DNA from: Methylophaga sp. UBA3192
Lineage (GTDB): Bacteria > Pseudomonadota > Gammaproteobacteria > Nitrosococcales > Methylophagaceae
Assembly: GCA_002363955.1 (NCBI GenBank)
Contig: DEXE01000003.1
Coordinates: forward strand, 599,060-663,059
Length of the DNA: 64,000 nucleotides
Direction of reading: 5' to 3'
Position 1 is the stretch's first letter. Each line of letters starts with the position of its first letter. Shown piece after piece: positions 44,898-53,618 of this stretch. The notes beneath the pieces are model-generated. The model was given only the letters and a program-made list of their open reading frames with translations, ran no database searches and was not told the DNA's origin. Made by a program: the position numbers and the translations under genes.

Positions 44898-44939
44898 CTC
44901 AGGCGTATATTCCTTCAAATTTTTACTAGAGAGAGCCGT

Positions 44940-45254
44940 ATGTCTACATTCGAAAATGTCACGGTGACCCGTGAAGCCAATATCTATTTCGATGGCAAAG
45001 TAACCAGCCGCAAAGTGACATTTGAGGATGGCAGTTATAAGACCCTTGGCATCATGATGCCGGGCGAATATAAATTTGGTACCGAGAAAGCCGAGTTAAT
45101 GGAAATTCTTGCCGGACAATTGCGCTACCGTCTGGATGGTGACACGGATTGGACGCCGATTACCTACGGTCAGTCATTCAATGTACCGGCCAATTCATCA
45201 TTCGATATTGAGATCACTGAGTTAGTCGATTATTGCTGCAGCTATCTCGATTAA
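44940..45254 (+). CDS. ppnP: Pyrimidine/purine nucleoside phosphorylase PpnP
   Basis: A 104-residue protein of the PpnP (DUF1255/YaiE) family. It keeps the pattern NIYFDGKVTSRKVTFEDGSYKTLGIMMPGEYKFGTEKAELMEILAGQLRYRLDG and the C-terminal FNVPANSSFDIEITELVDYCCSYLD typical of this small cupin. It phosphorolyses several purine and pyrimidine nucleosides. A terminator hairpin follows, so it is not part of the ptx operon. Confidence 0.93.
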   Translation: MSTFENVTVTREANIYFDGKVTSRKVTFEDGSYKTLGIMMPGEYKFGTEKAELMEILAGQLRYRLDGDTDWTPITYGQSFNVPANSSFDIEITELVDYCCSYLD

Positions 45255-45276
45255 GTTTTCAGTTAATCTAAGTGAT

Positions 45277-45313
45277 AAAAAACCGCCGTCTGTTATGGAC
45301 CGGCGGTTTTTTT
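45277..45313 (+). terminator. Terminator after ppnP
   Basis: A GC-rich stem ending in an A/T tail: AACCGCCG (45281-45288) pairs with CGGCGGTT (45301-45308), flanked by A and T runs. It ends the ppnP transcript before the ptx promoter. Confidence 0.9.
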
Positions 45314-45332
45314 ATGTCGACTGGTCAGTCAC

Positions 45333-45376
45333 CTGTCATCAAATGGTCATCTAATCTTCATTTGCCAGTCATATTT
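45333..45376 (+). promoter_or_regulatory. Tandem Pho boxes upstream of ptxABCDE
   Basis: Four 7-mers related to the PhoB half-site CTGTCAT are spaced exactly 11 bp: CTGTCAT (45333), TGGTCAT (45344), TCTTCAT (45355) and CAGTCAT (45366). A Pho box consists of two such half-sites with a 4-bp spacer, so this is two adjoining boxes. They lie about 64 nt before the ptxA start. A -10 such as TAGCAT (45383-45388) falls at a suitable distance, so activation by phosphate starvation is expected. Confidence 0.8.
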
Positions 45377-45439
45377 ACACCTTAGCATTCCATTGTGAAC
45401 CGCAATACTGCGGTGCTTAATATTGCGAAAGGTGATGAA

Positions 45440-46294
45440 ATGACGTTTAAAAAAACACCTCAGCCGATTCTCTCGATTGAGAATCTCGGGATTACCTATC
45501 CCGGTGGAATCGAAGCATTACGTTCAACCTCAATTGATTTTCAACGTGGCGAATTCAATGTGCTGCTCGGGCTCTCCGGTGCCGGAAAATCTTCATTATT
45601 ACGCGCGCTTAATCATTTAGTGAAGCCCACCTCGGGCAAGGTAACTTCAGCCGAATTCGGTGTGCTGGATAGTCAGCGTACTTTACGTCGACATCGGCGT
45701 AAAACGGCCATGGTGTTTCAGCATCATCAACTGATCCTGCGTCACACCGCTTTGCAGAATGTACTGATGGGCCGTCTTGGATATCACTCTTTTTTGCGAA
45801 GCCTGTTGCCGATGCCTCACGCTGATTTGGAGCTGGCATTACATTGTCTGGATCGCGTCGGACTAGCCGACAAAGCCTTGTCTCGTGTCGATCAATTATC
45901 CGGTGGACAGCAACAACGTGTTGGTATTGCCAGGGCTTTGGCACAGCAGCCAACCATCATTCTGGCGGATGAACCGGTCGCCAGCCTGGATCCTTCTACC
46001 TCTGAAAAAGTCCTGTCCCAGTTAAAACAAATCTGTGCTGAAGATGGCATCACCACCATCGTTTCCTTGCATCAGCTGGAATACGCCAAACGCTTTGCAG
46101 ACCGCATTATCGGCCTGGCGAATGCACAGGTTGTATTTGATGCCGCACCGGATCAATTGGACGACACACAACTGGCATTGATTTATCAGCAACCGTCTAC
46201 GCTTAAAAACGATAAATCAGCCAAAGACAAACCCCGCTTATCTGCTCAACAAAACTTACCCACTAAAACTGCAACACAACTGGAGATTGCCTGA
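45440..46294 (+). CDS. ptxA: Phosphite/phosphonate ABC transporter ATP-binding protein PtxA
   Basis: A 284-residue ABC ATPase of the PhnC/PtxA type. Walker A is LLGLSGAGKSSLLRA (about 41-55). The Q-loop region is FQHHQLILRHTALQNVLMGRLGY, the signature is LSGGQQQRVGIARAL (about 153-167) and Walker B is IILADEPVASLDP. Together with PtxB and PtxC it imports phosphite or related compounds. I chose ATG 45440 (MTFKK) over a GTG at 45395 because it follows an AAGGTG site and the family begins here. It shares one base with ptxB. Confidence 0.9.
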   Translation: MTFKKTPQPILSIENLGITYPGGIEALRSTSIDFQRGEFNVLLGLSGAGKSSLLRALNHLVKPTSGKVTSAEFGVLDSQRTLRRHRRKTAMVFQHHQLILRHTALQNVLMGRLGYHSFLRSLLPMPHADLELALHCLDRVGLADKALSRVDQLSGGQQQRVGIARALAQQPTIILADEPVASLDPSTSEKVLSQLKQICAEDGITTIVSLHQLEYAKRFADRIIGLANAQVVFDAAPDQLDDTQLALIYQQPSTLKNDKSAKDKPRLSAQQNLPTKTATQLEIA

Positions 46295-47157
46295 TGAAAC
46301 TGTTTAAACAATTACTGTTAGCCACATCCATGCTAGTGACAGCTATAGCACCAAGTATGGCTGCAGACGCTGATCCGGATATCCTGAAAGTCGCTTTACT
46401 TCCCGATGAAAATGCGTCAGAACTCATCAAGCGTAATCAACCTTTAAAAGATTATCTTGAAACAACGCTGAATAAAAAAGTAGAACTGATTGTTACCACC
46501 GATTATTCCTCAATGATTGAAGCCATGCGTTTTGGACGTATTGATTTGGCGTACTTTGGCCCGCTTTCTTATGTCATGGCCAAATCAAAAAGTGATATCG
46601 AGCCGTTCGCCGCGATGGTGATTGATGGGGTACCAACGTATCGATCAATCATTATTGCCAATGCCGATTCGGGCATTGAATCCTATGCCGATATCAAAGG
46701 TAAAAAAATGGCTTATGGCGATCGTGCTTCAACCTCCAGTCATTTGATTCCTAAAACGGTATTAATTGAACAAGGCGGCATCGAAGCCGACACCGATTAT
46801 GAACAGCATTTTGTCGGTACTCACGATGCGGTTGCCGTGAATGTCGCTAACGGTAATGCCGATGCCGGTGGTTTGTCTGAAGTGATTTTCAACTTCGTGG
46901 TGGAACGCAAGCTGATTGATCCGGCCAGGGTAAAAGTGTTGGGACACAGCAAACCTTATCCGCAGTACCCATGGGCAATGCGCTCTAATCTGAATGATGA
47001 TTTGAAAGCTAACATCAGAGATGCGTTTGTCAGTCTGGATGATGAAGAAGTGCTGAAGAACTTTAAAGCCGAAGGGTTTGCACCGATTACCGACGCTGAT
47101 TATGACGTGATTCGCGATATGGGCAAATTACTCAATCTTGATTTTTCCACGATGTAA
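46294..47157 (+). CDS. ptxB: Phosphite-binding periplasmic protein PtxB
   Basis: A 287-residue periplasmic protein of the PhnD/PtxB family. A signal peptide (LLLATSMLVTAIAPSMAA) is followed by the binding fold with LKVALLPDENASELIKRNQPLKDYLE, RFGRIDLAYFGPLSYVMA, SYADIKGKKMAYGDRASTSSHLIPK and HDAVAVNVANGNADAGGLSE. The stretch YFGPLSY and the polar DRASTSSH segment form the oxyanion pocket of this family. Specificity for phosphite is inferred from the linked ptxD gene. Confidence 0.88.
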   Translation: MKLFKQLLLATSMLVTAIAPSMAADADPDILKVALLPDENASELIKRNQPLKDYLETTLNKKVELIVTTDYSSMIEAMRFGRIDLAYFGPLSYVMAKSKSDIEPFAAMVIDGVPTYRSIIIANADSGIESYADIKGKKMAYGDRASTSSHLIPKTVLIEQGGIEADTDYEQHFVGTHDAVAVNVANGNADAGGLSEVIFNFVVERKLIDPARVKVLGHSKPYPQYPWAMRSNLNDDLKANIRDAFVSLDDEEVLKNFKAEGFAPITDADYDVIRDMGKLLNLDFSTM

Positions 47158-47166
47158 GGACGTTTT

Positions 47167-47973
47167 ATGAGTACGCAAGTCATTACACATCAAGATGCAC
47201 TGAAACGTTACAGCCAGCGCTGGAAAAAACAAACTCTGCAGGTGATGGCCTTACTGGCCATCATTCTGCTGGCTGCCTGGTATGTGAATGTACTTAACTT
47301 TGAATTACTGGCAAATGGTCTGCCAGCGATTGGCACCCTGGCTGGTGAGTCGTTTCCCCCTGACTTTACCAATATCCGTAACTGGTTTTCCCCATTGTTA
47401 GATACGCTGGCAATGAGTATTGCCGGAACGGCAATAGCTGTGATGTTTTCGGTTCCGATGGCGTTTCTGGCCGCACGCAATACAGCGCCACATGGTCTGG
47501 TATTTCAGCTGTCACGTATTGTGTTAAATGCACTGCGATCGGTGCCTGAACTGATCATGGGTATTATTTTCGTGGCCGCAGTGGGCTTTGGTGCGTTGCC
47601 GGGTGTATTGGCATTGGCATTACATTCAATTGGTATGGTCGGTAAATTTTTTGCCGAAGCGATTGAACATGTGGATGAAGCTCCGGTTGAAGCCGCCCGT
47701 GCAGCCGGTGCATCGCCGATGCAGGTGTTATATCACGCGATTCTGCCACAGGTGATGCCGCAGTTTGCCGATGTGGCGATTTATCGCTGGGAATATAACT
47801 TCCGTGCTTCCACAGTCATGGGCATGGTCGGTGCCGGTGGTATCGGCTTTGAGCTGATGGGCTCATTACGCATCATGCAATATCAGGAAGTATTTGCGAT
47901 CCTGCTGGTGATTCTGCTGATGGTCACATTAGTTGACGCGTTAAGCGGTGTGTTACGCAAAAAATTCAAGTAA
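47167..47973 (+). CDS. ptxC: Phosphite ABC transporter permease PtxC
   Basis: A 268-residue PhnE/PtxC-type permease with about six transmembrane helices (LQVMALLAIILLAAWYV, LDTLAMSIAGTAIAVMFSVPMAF, VFAILLVILLMVTLVDALSG). The EAA-like motif EAARAAGASPMQVLYHAILPQVMPQF contacts the ATPase. It lies 9 nt after ptxB in the same operon. It completes the three-component importer. Confidence 0.9.
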   Translation: MSTQVITHQDALKRYSQRWKKQTLQVMALLAIILLAAWYVNVLNFELLANGLPAIGTLAGESFPPDFTNIRNWFSPLLDTLAMSIAGTAIAVMFSVPMAFLAARNTAPHGLVFQLSRIVLNALRSVPELIMGIIFVAAVGFGALPGVLALALHSIGMVGKFFAEAIEHVDEAPVEAARAAGASPMQVLYHAILPQVMPQFADVAIYRWEYNFRASTVMGMVGAGGIGFELMGSLRIMQYQEVFAILLVILLMVTLVDALSGVLRKKFK

Positions 47974-47982
47974 GGGATGACA

Positions 47983-48999
47983 ATGAAACCCAAACTGGTG
48001 ATTACCCATAAAGTACACGATGAAGTGCTGCAAATGCTGGCGCCGCATTGTGATTTGATAACCAATCAGACGACTTTCAGTTTGTCCCGAAACGATACTA
48101 TGCAACTGGCACATGATGCTGACGCACTGATGGTGTTTATGCCGGATAGAGTGGATGCAGACTTCCTGAAAGCCTGTCCGAATCTGAAAGTGATTGGTGC
48201 GGCATTAAAAGGCTATGACAACTTTGATGTCGATGCCTGCACTGCAAATGATGTCTGGCTGACCTTTGTACCGGATTTGCTGACAGTTCCTACTGCCGAA
48301 CTGACGATCGGTCTGATGGTTGGCCTGATAAGGCATATCCGGGCAGCAGATGAGCATGTTCGAAGCGGCTATTTTAAAGGCTGGCGTCCACAGTTTTACG
48401 GACTGGGTGTGGAAGGTTCAACCATTGCCATTATCGGTATGGGGGCCATTGGACAGGCCATTGCTCAACGGCTTAATGGTTGGGACGCTAAGCTGGTTTA
48501 TACCGATCAACAAGCATTATCTGCTGAGCAGCAGGATGCATTAAATCTTGAGTTTATGACTCTGGATGAAGCGCTTGCCAAGGCAAATATCGTCATTATG
48601 GCATTGCCATTAAACTCACAAACCAAGCATCTGATGAATCAACAGCGTTTACAGCAGATGCAGCCGGGATCTTTTCTGGTGAACCCCTGTCGTGGATCGG
48701 TGGTTGATGAAGCTGCTATTTTGCGATTGCTGGAGAGTGGTCACTTAGCCGGTTATGCCAGTGATGTGTTTGAAATGGAAGATTGGGCCCGTGACGATCG
48801 ACCCAATGAGATCGATCCCAACTTCTTAGCACATCCCAATACGTTGTTTACAGCACATATCGGTTCGGCGGTAAGCAATATTCGTCTGGCCATTGAAAAA
48901 CGTGCTGCTGAAAATATCCTCAGGGTATTGCATGACGGGCAGCCATTGGATCCAGCCAATCAAATACGCATAGAAAGGAAACAATCATGCTCAATCTAG
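47983..48999 (+). CDS. ptxD: Phosphonate (phosphite) dehydrogenase PtxD
   Basis: A 338-residue NAD-dependent dehydrogenase that oxidises phosphite to phosphate. It aligns almost without gaps to the Pseudomonas stutzeri PtxD sequence as I recall it. The catalytic residues fall at the same numbers: K76 in ALKGYDN, R237 in NPCRGS, E266 in FEMED and H292 in AHIGS. The NAD-binding motif is GMGAIG (152-157). Residue 175 is Asp instead of Glu, still acidic, so NAD+ should be preferred over NADP+. ATG 47983 follows AAGGGA by 5 nt; a further ATG at 47977 is less likely. It overlaps ptxE by 13 nt. Confidence 0.95.
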   Translation: MKPKLVITHKVHDEVLQMLAPHCDLITNQTTFSLSRNDTMQLAHDADALMVFMPDRVDADFLKACPNLKVIGAALKGYDNFDVDACTANDVWLTFVPDLLTVPTAELTIGLMVGLIRHIRAADEHVRSGYFKGWRPQFYGLGVEGSTIAIIGMGAIGQAIAQRLNGWDAKLVYTDQQALSAEQQDALNLEFMTLDEALAKANIVIMALPLNSQTKHLMNQQRLQQMQPGSFLVNPCRGSVVDEAAILRLLESGHLAGYASDVFEMEDWARDDRPNEIDPNFLAHPNTLFTAHIGSAVSNIRLAIEKRAAENILRVLHDGQPLDPANQIRIERKQSCSI

Positions 49000-49883
49000 T
49001 CTGGCTGAAAAGTTTGATAACGGTGATTGAACAACACAGTTTTCAGGCGGCTGCTATTGAATTGGGATTGGCGCAACCGACGGTAACTCAGCACATTCAA
49101 AAATTGGAAGACATGCTGTCAGTATCATTGATTCAACGTGGCCGAAGCGGATGTCAGCCAACCGAGCACGCATTGCGTCTGTTGCCTTATGCGGAGAGCA
49201 TGTTACGTCTCCACGATCGGGCTTTACAGGCGATGCTGACGACACCCTCTGTAAAAGTAGGGGCCAGTTCCAACATCGGTATTTATCTGTTGCAACCCTA
49301 TTTGCAGGATTACCTCAGCAGTCAATCACTGGAGCAGGAAAAACTGGATCTGCTGATTGATGCGAATCCAAGCATTGCCGAAAAACTGGAAAATGCTGAA
49401 ATTGATATGGCATTGATGGAGTGGTGGTCACCTAAAGCCGGATTTGAATCGCATATCTGGAAAACGGAACCGTTGGTGTTGATTGCACCACCCACACATC
49501 CGTTGGCAAAGCTGCCGGTTATCACGAAATCCATGCTGGCAGGGTTGAATTTAATTGGCGGTGAATCCGGCAGTGGCACCGGTCGTTTACTGAAAAACTA
49601 TCTGCATGAATTTCAGCAGATGCCCAGCATCACGATGCAGTTGGGCAGCACTGAGGCAGTCAAACAGGCGGTCAGAGCCGGTTTAGGCATCTCACTGGTA
49701 TTTGCTTCTGCGGTAGTGGATGAAGTCAGACACGGAAGTTTAACGGCCATCCCTCTGGAGGATAATACGCTGCAAAAGTCTATTCAGCTGGTCTGGCGTC
49801 AACACCCGACCGTTCAGTATAAACGGCCGGGGTTTGTTGAACATTTACTGCAAAACGCGATGGTACAAAATACGCTGAGTTAA
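48987..49883 (+). CDS. ptxE: LysR-type regulator PtxE
   Basis: A 298-residue LysR-family regulator. The winged-helix domain carries FQAAAIELGLAQPTVTQHIQKLE (about 18-40), and the C-terminal domain is the usual periplasmic-binding-like effector fold. Its gene overlaps ptxD by 13 nt and occupies the PtxE place in known ptxABCDE operons. A role in ptx control is likely but unproven. Pho-box control at the promoter suggests that PtxE would be secondary. Its stop overlaps the end of the DUF481 gene by 4 nt, tail to tail. Confidence 0.88.
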   Translation: MLNLVWLKSLITVIEQHSFQAAAIELGLAQPTVTQHIQKLEDMLSVSLIQRGRSGCQPTEHALRLLPYAESMLRLHDRALQAMLTTPSVKVGASSNIGIYLLQPYLQDYLSSQSLEQEKLDLLIDANPSIAEKLENAEIDMALMEWWSPKAGFESHIWKTEPLVLIAPPTHPLAKLPVITKSMLAGLNLIGGESGSGTGRLLKNYLHEFQQMPSITMQLGSTEAVKQAVRAGLGISLVFASAVVDEVRHGSLTAIPLEDNTLQKSIQLVWRQHPTVQYKRPGFVEHLLQNAMVQNTLS

Positions 49884-51043
49884 TCCCAGTCATACACCAG
49901 ATTCAGCCGATAGTTGGTATCCGTTGTTTCAGCATCTAATGCAGGTTGGCTGTTGTACTGGCTTCTCAGGCTTGCCCGTAACTTCCAGGCTTCGTCATTG
50001 GTAATCGGCATTTCAGCACCAAAATTAGTGACTAATAAATAGTTTTGGCCTGGGCTGCTGAAGGATGGATAGTAGGTCAAATCGTGAAACAGATTTAAAC
50101 GGCTATTGAGGTTATAGTTGGTCTCATAGCCGAGAACACCGGTTGGATCTTTTTCGGTGGTGCCATCAGAGTAACTTTCAAAACGATAACCGACACCGGC
50201 AAAGCCTTTGAAGATTAAATCCGGTTCACGAATAAAAAATCGCCCCAGACTGGCTGTGGTAATCGCTCGTAAATCCAGCTCTTCAAAATCATCAATCTCA
50301 AAATCAGCACTGCCACGGGCAAAATAGTTTTCACTGATATCACGTTCCAGTTTGATTCCGGCCAGTTTTTCATTTTCGGTCTGCTCGTCATCTTCCTTGG
50401 CGTAGTTGATTTCCAGATACATGCCCAGTCTTTCATTTGCTGTTTCCCGATGCAGTTCCCCTCGGCCAGTGACCGCCATTCTGTCAGTGTTACCACTGGC
50501 ACCTTGTACACCAAATGCCAGACTTCCACTCCACGGATCCAGCAAGGCTTCACGTTCTGCCCGAAGTTGCTGCACTTCGGCTGTGTAAGTTTCTTCCAGC
50601 TCGGCTTTCTCCTGCGCCTGAGCGGTTTTGATTTGCTCAATTTTCTGCTGATATTGCTGTTCCATTGCCGCAGTTTGCGGTTGCACCGCATCGGTTTCCC
50701 ACAGTGTATTAATGCGTTTCGGATCAATATCCACTGTGCCAAACGCTGTACCAGTCAATTGATGCTGGCCCTGTTCATTAACCGTCAGCTGACCCAGAAC
50801 CCGGTCACTGCTATCCAGTTCAATCAGGTGTTTCTGATCGGTACTGATTTGCGTTACCCGACTGAAATCAACGGTGACTTCATCGGCAAAAGCGGTATCC
50901 ATAATGACTTTGCCTTCAGAAATCTGTTTGATAGACCCTTTAAGAATACTGCCATCATCAAGCAGAATCTGATCCGCTGCGAGGCTGGTGGAAGTGAGAA
51001 GAAGAATGGTGGAAATAGCGCTGCTCAATCGACGTTGAAGCAT
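49880..51043 (-). CDS. DUF481 family outer-membrane protein
   Basis: A 387-residue exported protein. A signal peptide (AISTILLLTSTSLAA) is followed by a small beta module (DQILLDDGSILKGSIKQISEGKVIMDTAFADEVTVDFSRV), then a coiled coil (EQQYQQKIEQIKTAQAQEKAELEETYTAEVQQLRAEREAL, about 125-165). The DUF481 barrel (WSGSLAFGVQGASGNTDRMAVTGRGELHRET) ends in a YRLNLVYDWD-type strand. DUF481 proteins are outer-membrane beta-barrels of unknown function. The gene is convergent with ptxE. Confidence 0.87.
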   Translation of the reverse strand: MLQRRLSSAISTILLLTSTSLAADQILLDDGSILKGSIKQISEGKVIMDTAFADEVTVDFSRVTQISTDQKHLIELDSSDRVLGQLTVNEQGQHQLTGTAFGTVDIDPKRINTLWETDAVQPQTAAMEQQYQQKIEQIKTAQAQEKAELEETYTAEVQQLRAEREALLDPWSGSLAFGVQGASGNTDRMAVTGRGELHRETANERLGMYLEINYAKEDDEQTENEKLAGIKLERDISENYFARGSADFEIDDFEELDLRAITTASLGRFFIREPDLIFKGFAGVGYRFESYSDGTTEKDPTGVLGYETNYNLNSRLNLFHDLTYYPSFSSPGQNYLLVTNFGAEMPITNDEAWKLRASLRSQYNSQPALDAETTDTNYRLNLVYDWD

Positions 51044-51361
51044 GATTTCTCCGTGTTTTATTAAGGTCTTCCGTGAATCTATGCTGATTGTGTGATGGAT
51101 AACCTTTGGTTCAAAAATGCTTTACCAAGGATGCGAAACGGCAACGATATAAAACGACTGTAGGAAAAATTAGCTAGACGATTTATTCGCGGTTTGGAAA
51201 AACGACTCTGAAAGACCCTAAAAAATAAAACGTGAAAATAGTGTGAAGGTGAAAACAGGTTTAATTAATTTTTTAACTAAAAAACAATAAATTTGTATAT
51301 AGTCTTGATGTATATATTGTATTATATATACAATGACTCTATACATTTTGGAGAGCAATTT
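51044..51361. other. Intergenic region with vapBC promoter, 318 nt
   Basis: This lies between the divergent DUF481 and vapBC genes. It is strongly AT-rich from about 51280 to 51340 and holds the operator listed separately. I see no other gene or RNA in it. Confidence 0.55.
51316..51334. promoter_or_regulatory. Palindromic operator of vapBC
   Basis: ATTGTATTATATATACAAT is a perfect 7-bp inverted repeat (ATTGTAT / ATACAAT) with a 5-nt spacer, 27 nt before the vapB start. A related TTGTATAT lies at 51293. It is the expected site for VapB or VapBC autorepression. Confidence 0.6.
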
Positions 51362-51601
51362 ATGGCTACAGGATCAGTATTCGAAAACAATAAAACTCAA
51401 GCAGTGAGGCTGCCTGCAGAAACACGATTCCCAGAGGGTATTAAACGCGTTACGGTTCGGGTGTTAGGTTCAGAAAGGGTATTGTCGCCGGTCGATAATA
51501 CGTGGGATAGCTTTTTCCTGGCACAACAGACTGTGACGGATGACTTTATGACTGAACGAGCAGACCAGCATCAAACTGAACGGGAATCGTTTGATGATTA
51601 A
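51362..51601 (+). CDS. vapB: VapB-type antitoxin
   Basis: A 79-residue antitoxin of the VagC/VapB AbrB-like group. The N-terminal DNA-binding part is TGSVFENNKTQAVRLPAETRFPEGIKRVTVRVLG (TQAVRLP is the signature), and the C-terminal half should wrap the toxin. I chose ATG 51362 (MATGSV) after GGAG; a longer ORF from 51293 runs into the operator. It overlaps vapC by 8 nt. Confidence 0.88.
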   Translation: MATGSVFENNKTQAVRLPAETRFPEGIKRVTVRVLGSERVLSPVDNTWDSFFLAQQTVTDDFMTERADQHQTERESFDD

Positions 51602-52001
51602 ATATATGCTCGACACCAATATCGTGATTTATGTCATAAAGCGTAGGCCAATTGAAGTTTTAGATATTTTTAATCGGCATGCAGGACAAATGTGTATCAG
51701 CAGCATCACTATGGCTGAATTGCTGCATGGTGCAGAAAAAAGTGAACGAACTGAGCATAATCTAAAAGTAGTCGAAGACTTTGTTTCGCGTTTGGAAGTA
51801 ATGGAATACGGTATTAAAGCGGCGTCACATTACGGCGATATTAGGGCTAAATTGGAAAGTAAAGGTACGCCCATAGGCGTGAACGATATACATATTGCGG
51901 GTCATGCTCGAAGCGAAGGACTGACCTTAGTCACTAACAATATCCGCGAATTCGAACGAGTTGAAGCATTGAGGTTGGAAAACTGGCTGATAACCAAATA
52001 A
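51594..52001 (+). CDS. vapC: VapC PIN-domain toxin (RNase)
   Basis: A 135-residue PIN-domain ribonuclease. Acidic active-site residues are seen in MLDTNIVIY (Asp near 7), ITMAELLHG (Glu), GVNDIHIAGHA (Asp) and TNNIREFERV. It pairs with the overlapping vapB to form a type II toxin-antitoxin module that cuts tRNA or rRNA when free. I chose ATG 51594 over the TTG at 51591. The unit is complete and looks functional. Confidence 0.9.
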   Translation: MIKYMLDTNIVIYVIKRRPIEVLDIFNRHAGQMCISSITMAELLHGAEKSERTEHNLKVVEDFVSRLEVMEYGIKAASHYGDIRAKLESKGTPIGVNDIHIAGHARSEGLTLVTNNIREFERVEALRLENWLITK

Positions 52002-52109
52002 ACATTTCGATAGAAACTGATAACCCGTTTTGATTAAGCCAGGATTGAACTTCATCCTCTGGCTTATATCCGCTAGAATCAATTTAAACTAATTTTCCAG
52101 GGAAGGAAT

Positions 52110-53612
52110 ATGAGTATTGCCACGGTTTACAGTCGTGCTTTGACCGGTATTTATGCTCAGGCAGTGACGGTTGAAGTGCATCTTTCCAATGGTCTGCCCA
52201 GTCTGTCGATTGTGGGTATGGCGGAAACGGCGGTCAAGGAAAGCAAGGATCGCGTTCGTTCGGCGTTGATAAACTCTCAGTTCACTTTTCCTCAGCAACG
52301 CATCACCATCAACCTGGCTCCTGCAGATTTGCCCAAAGAAGGTGGTCGGTTTGATTTACCAATTGCCTTGGGCATTCTGGCGGCTTCCAATCAAATTCCG
52401 GTGCAATCATTAAGCAACATGGAGTTTATCGGTGAGTTGGGTCTGACCGGTGAATTACGTGCGGTTCGGGGTGTGTTACCTACTGCGTTAGCGACGTCTG
52501 AGGCCAACCGACAATTAATGGTGCCGTTTGAGAATGCGGAAGAGGCGGCGCTTACTGAACAGGGTGAGAGTTTTGCTGCGAAGACTTTATTGGAAGTCTG
52601 TGCACATTTGCATGATCAATTACGTTTATCGCCCAATCTGAATAAACAACAGCAAAGTCAAAATAACTATGCTGATTTAGCCGATGTGCGTGGTCAGGCA
52701 TCAGCAAGGCGGGCATTGGAAATTGCGGCTGCTGGCTCGCATAGCCTACTTTTCGCTGGACCTCCCGGTACGGGTAAAACTATGCTGGCCAGTCGTTTAC
52801 CGGGCATTCTGCCGCCAATGAGTGAGCTGGAAGCCATTGAAACGGCGACAATCCATTCAATCTCTTCTGCAGGGTTTCAGGTAGAAAACTGGATGCAGCG
52901 TCCTTTTCGGGCACCGCATCACACAACTTCGGCGGTAGCTTTGGTTGGTGGTGGCAGTCAGCCTAAACCGGGTGAAATTTCTTTAGCAAACAACGGTGTC
53001 TTATTTCTTGATGAATTGCCGGAATATGACCGTAAAGTATTGGAAGTATTAAGAGAACCAATTGAATCCGGAAAAATAACGATATCCCGTGCTGCCAATC
53101 AGGCGGAATTTCCTTCACAATTTCAATTGGTTGCTGCGATGAACCCCTGTCCCTGCGGTTATCTGGGGCAGGCAAGATGTCATTGCACAGAAGAGCAAGT
53201 CAGACGCTACCGTGGTAAGATCTCCGGCCCGTTATTGGATCGCATTGATATGTTGATGGAGGTGCCGGCAGTGGATAAAAAACTGTTGCGGCCTCAGCCT
53301 GATGATGTTCCTCCTGAGTCCAGTGAAAAGGTTCGTCAGCGGGTGATTCAGGCACGGCAGATTCAACTTGATCGTGCCAACAAAGCCAATGCGTCCCTGC
53401 AACATAAAGAACTAGAGGTTTTTTGCACCTTGTCAGATCAGGATTTTCAACTAGTAGAAAAAGCCATCAGTCGTTTTGGTCTGTCGGCCCGTGCCTATCA
53501 TCGTATTTTAAAAGTGGCCCGCACCATTGCTGATTTGGCCGGTTCACCCGACATTCAAACAGTCCATTTAACAGAAGCCATCGGCTATCGACGCCTCGAC
53601 ACAGCGAATTAA
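52110..53612 (+). CDS. comM: ComM/YifB-like Mg-chelatase-type AAA+ ATPase
   Basis: A 500-residue AAA+ protein of the ComM (YifB) family. The N-terminal Lon-protease-like domain (VEVHLSNGLPSLSIVGMAETAVKESKDRVRSAL) precedes Walker A GPPGTGKTMLASRLPGILPPM (about 217-237), Walker B VLFLDELPEYDRKVLEVLREP and the family motif MNPCPCGYLGQARCHC. ComM is a hexameric helicase that promotes branch migration during natural transformation. It starts at ATG 52110 after GGGAAGG. A competence gene cluster is not present in the window. Confidence 0.92.
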   Translation: MSIATVYSRALTGIYAQAVTVEVHLSNGLPSLSIVGMAETAVKESKDRVRSALINSQFTFPQQRITINLAPADLPKEGGRFDLPIALGILAASNQIPVQSLSNMEFIGELGLTGELRAVRGVLPTALATSEANRQLMVPFENAEEAALTEQGESFAAKTLLEVCAHLHDQLRLSPNLNKQQQSQNNYADLADVRGQASARRALEIAAAGSHSLLFAGPPGTGKTMLASRLPGILPPMSELEAIETATIHSISSAGFQVENWMQRPFRAPHHTTSAVALVGGGSQPKPGEISLANNGVLFLDELPEYDRKVLEVLREPIESGKITISRAANQAEFPSQFQLVAAMNPCPCGYLGQARCHCTEEQVRRYRGKISGPLLDRIDMLMEVPAVDKKLLRPQPDDVPPESSEKVRQRVIQARQIQLDRANKANASLQHKELEVFCTLSDQDFQLVEKAISRFGLSARAYHRILKVARTIADLAGSPDIQTVHLTEAIGYRRLDTAN

Positions 53613-53618
53613 TATTTA

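Noticed and set aside
47983..48999. Generic D-2-hydroxyacid dehydrogenase instead of PtxD
   Set aside because: Near-gapless agreement with PtxD, catalytic residues at identical numbers, and linkage to ptxABC make PtxD the better call.
52036..52065. Hairpin AAGCCAG / CTGGCTT between vapC and comM as a terminator
   Set aside because: The 7-bp stem has a 16-nt loop and no T-tract, so it is too weak to call.
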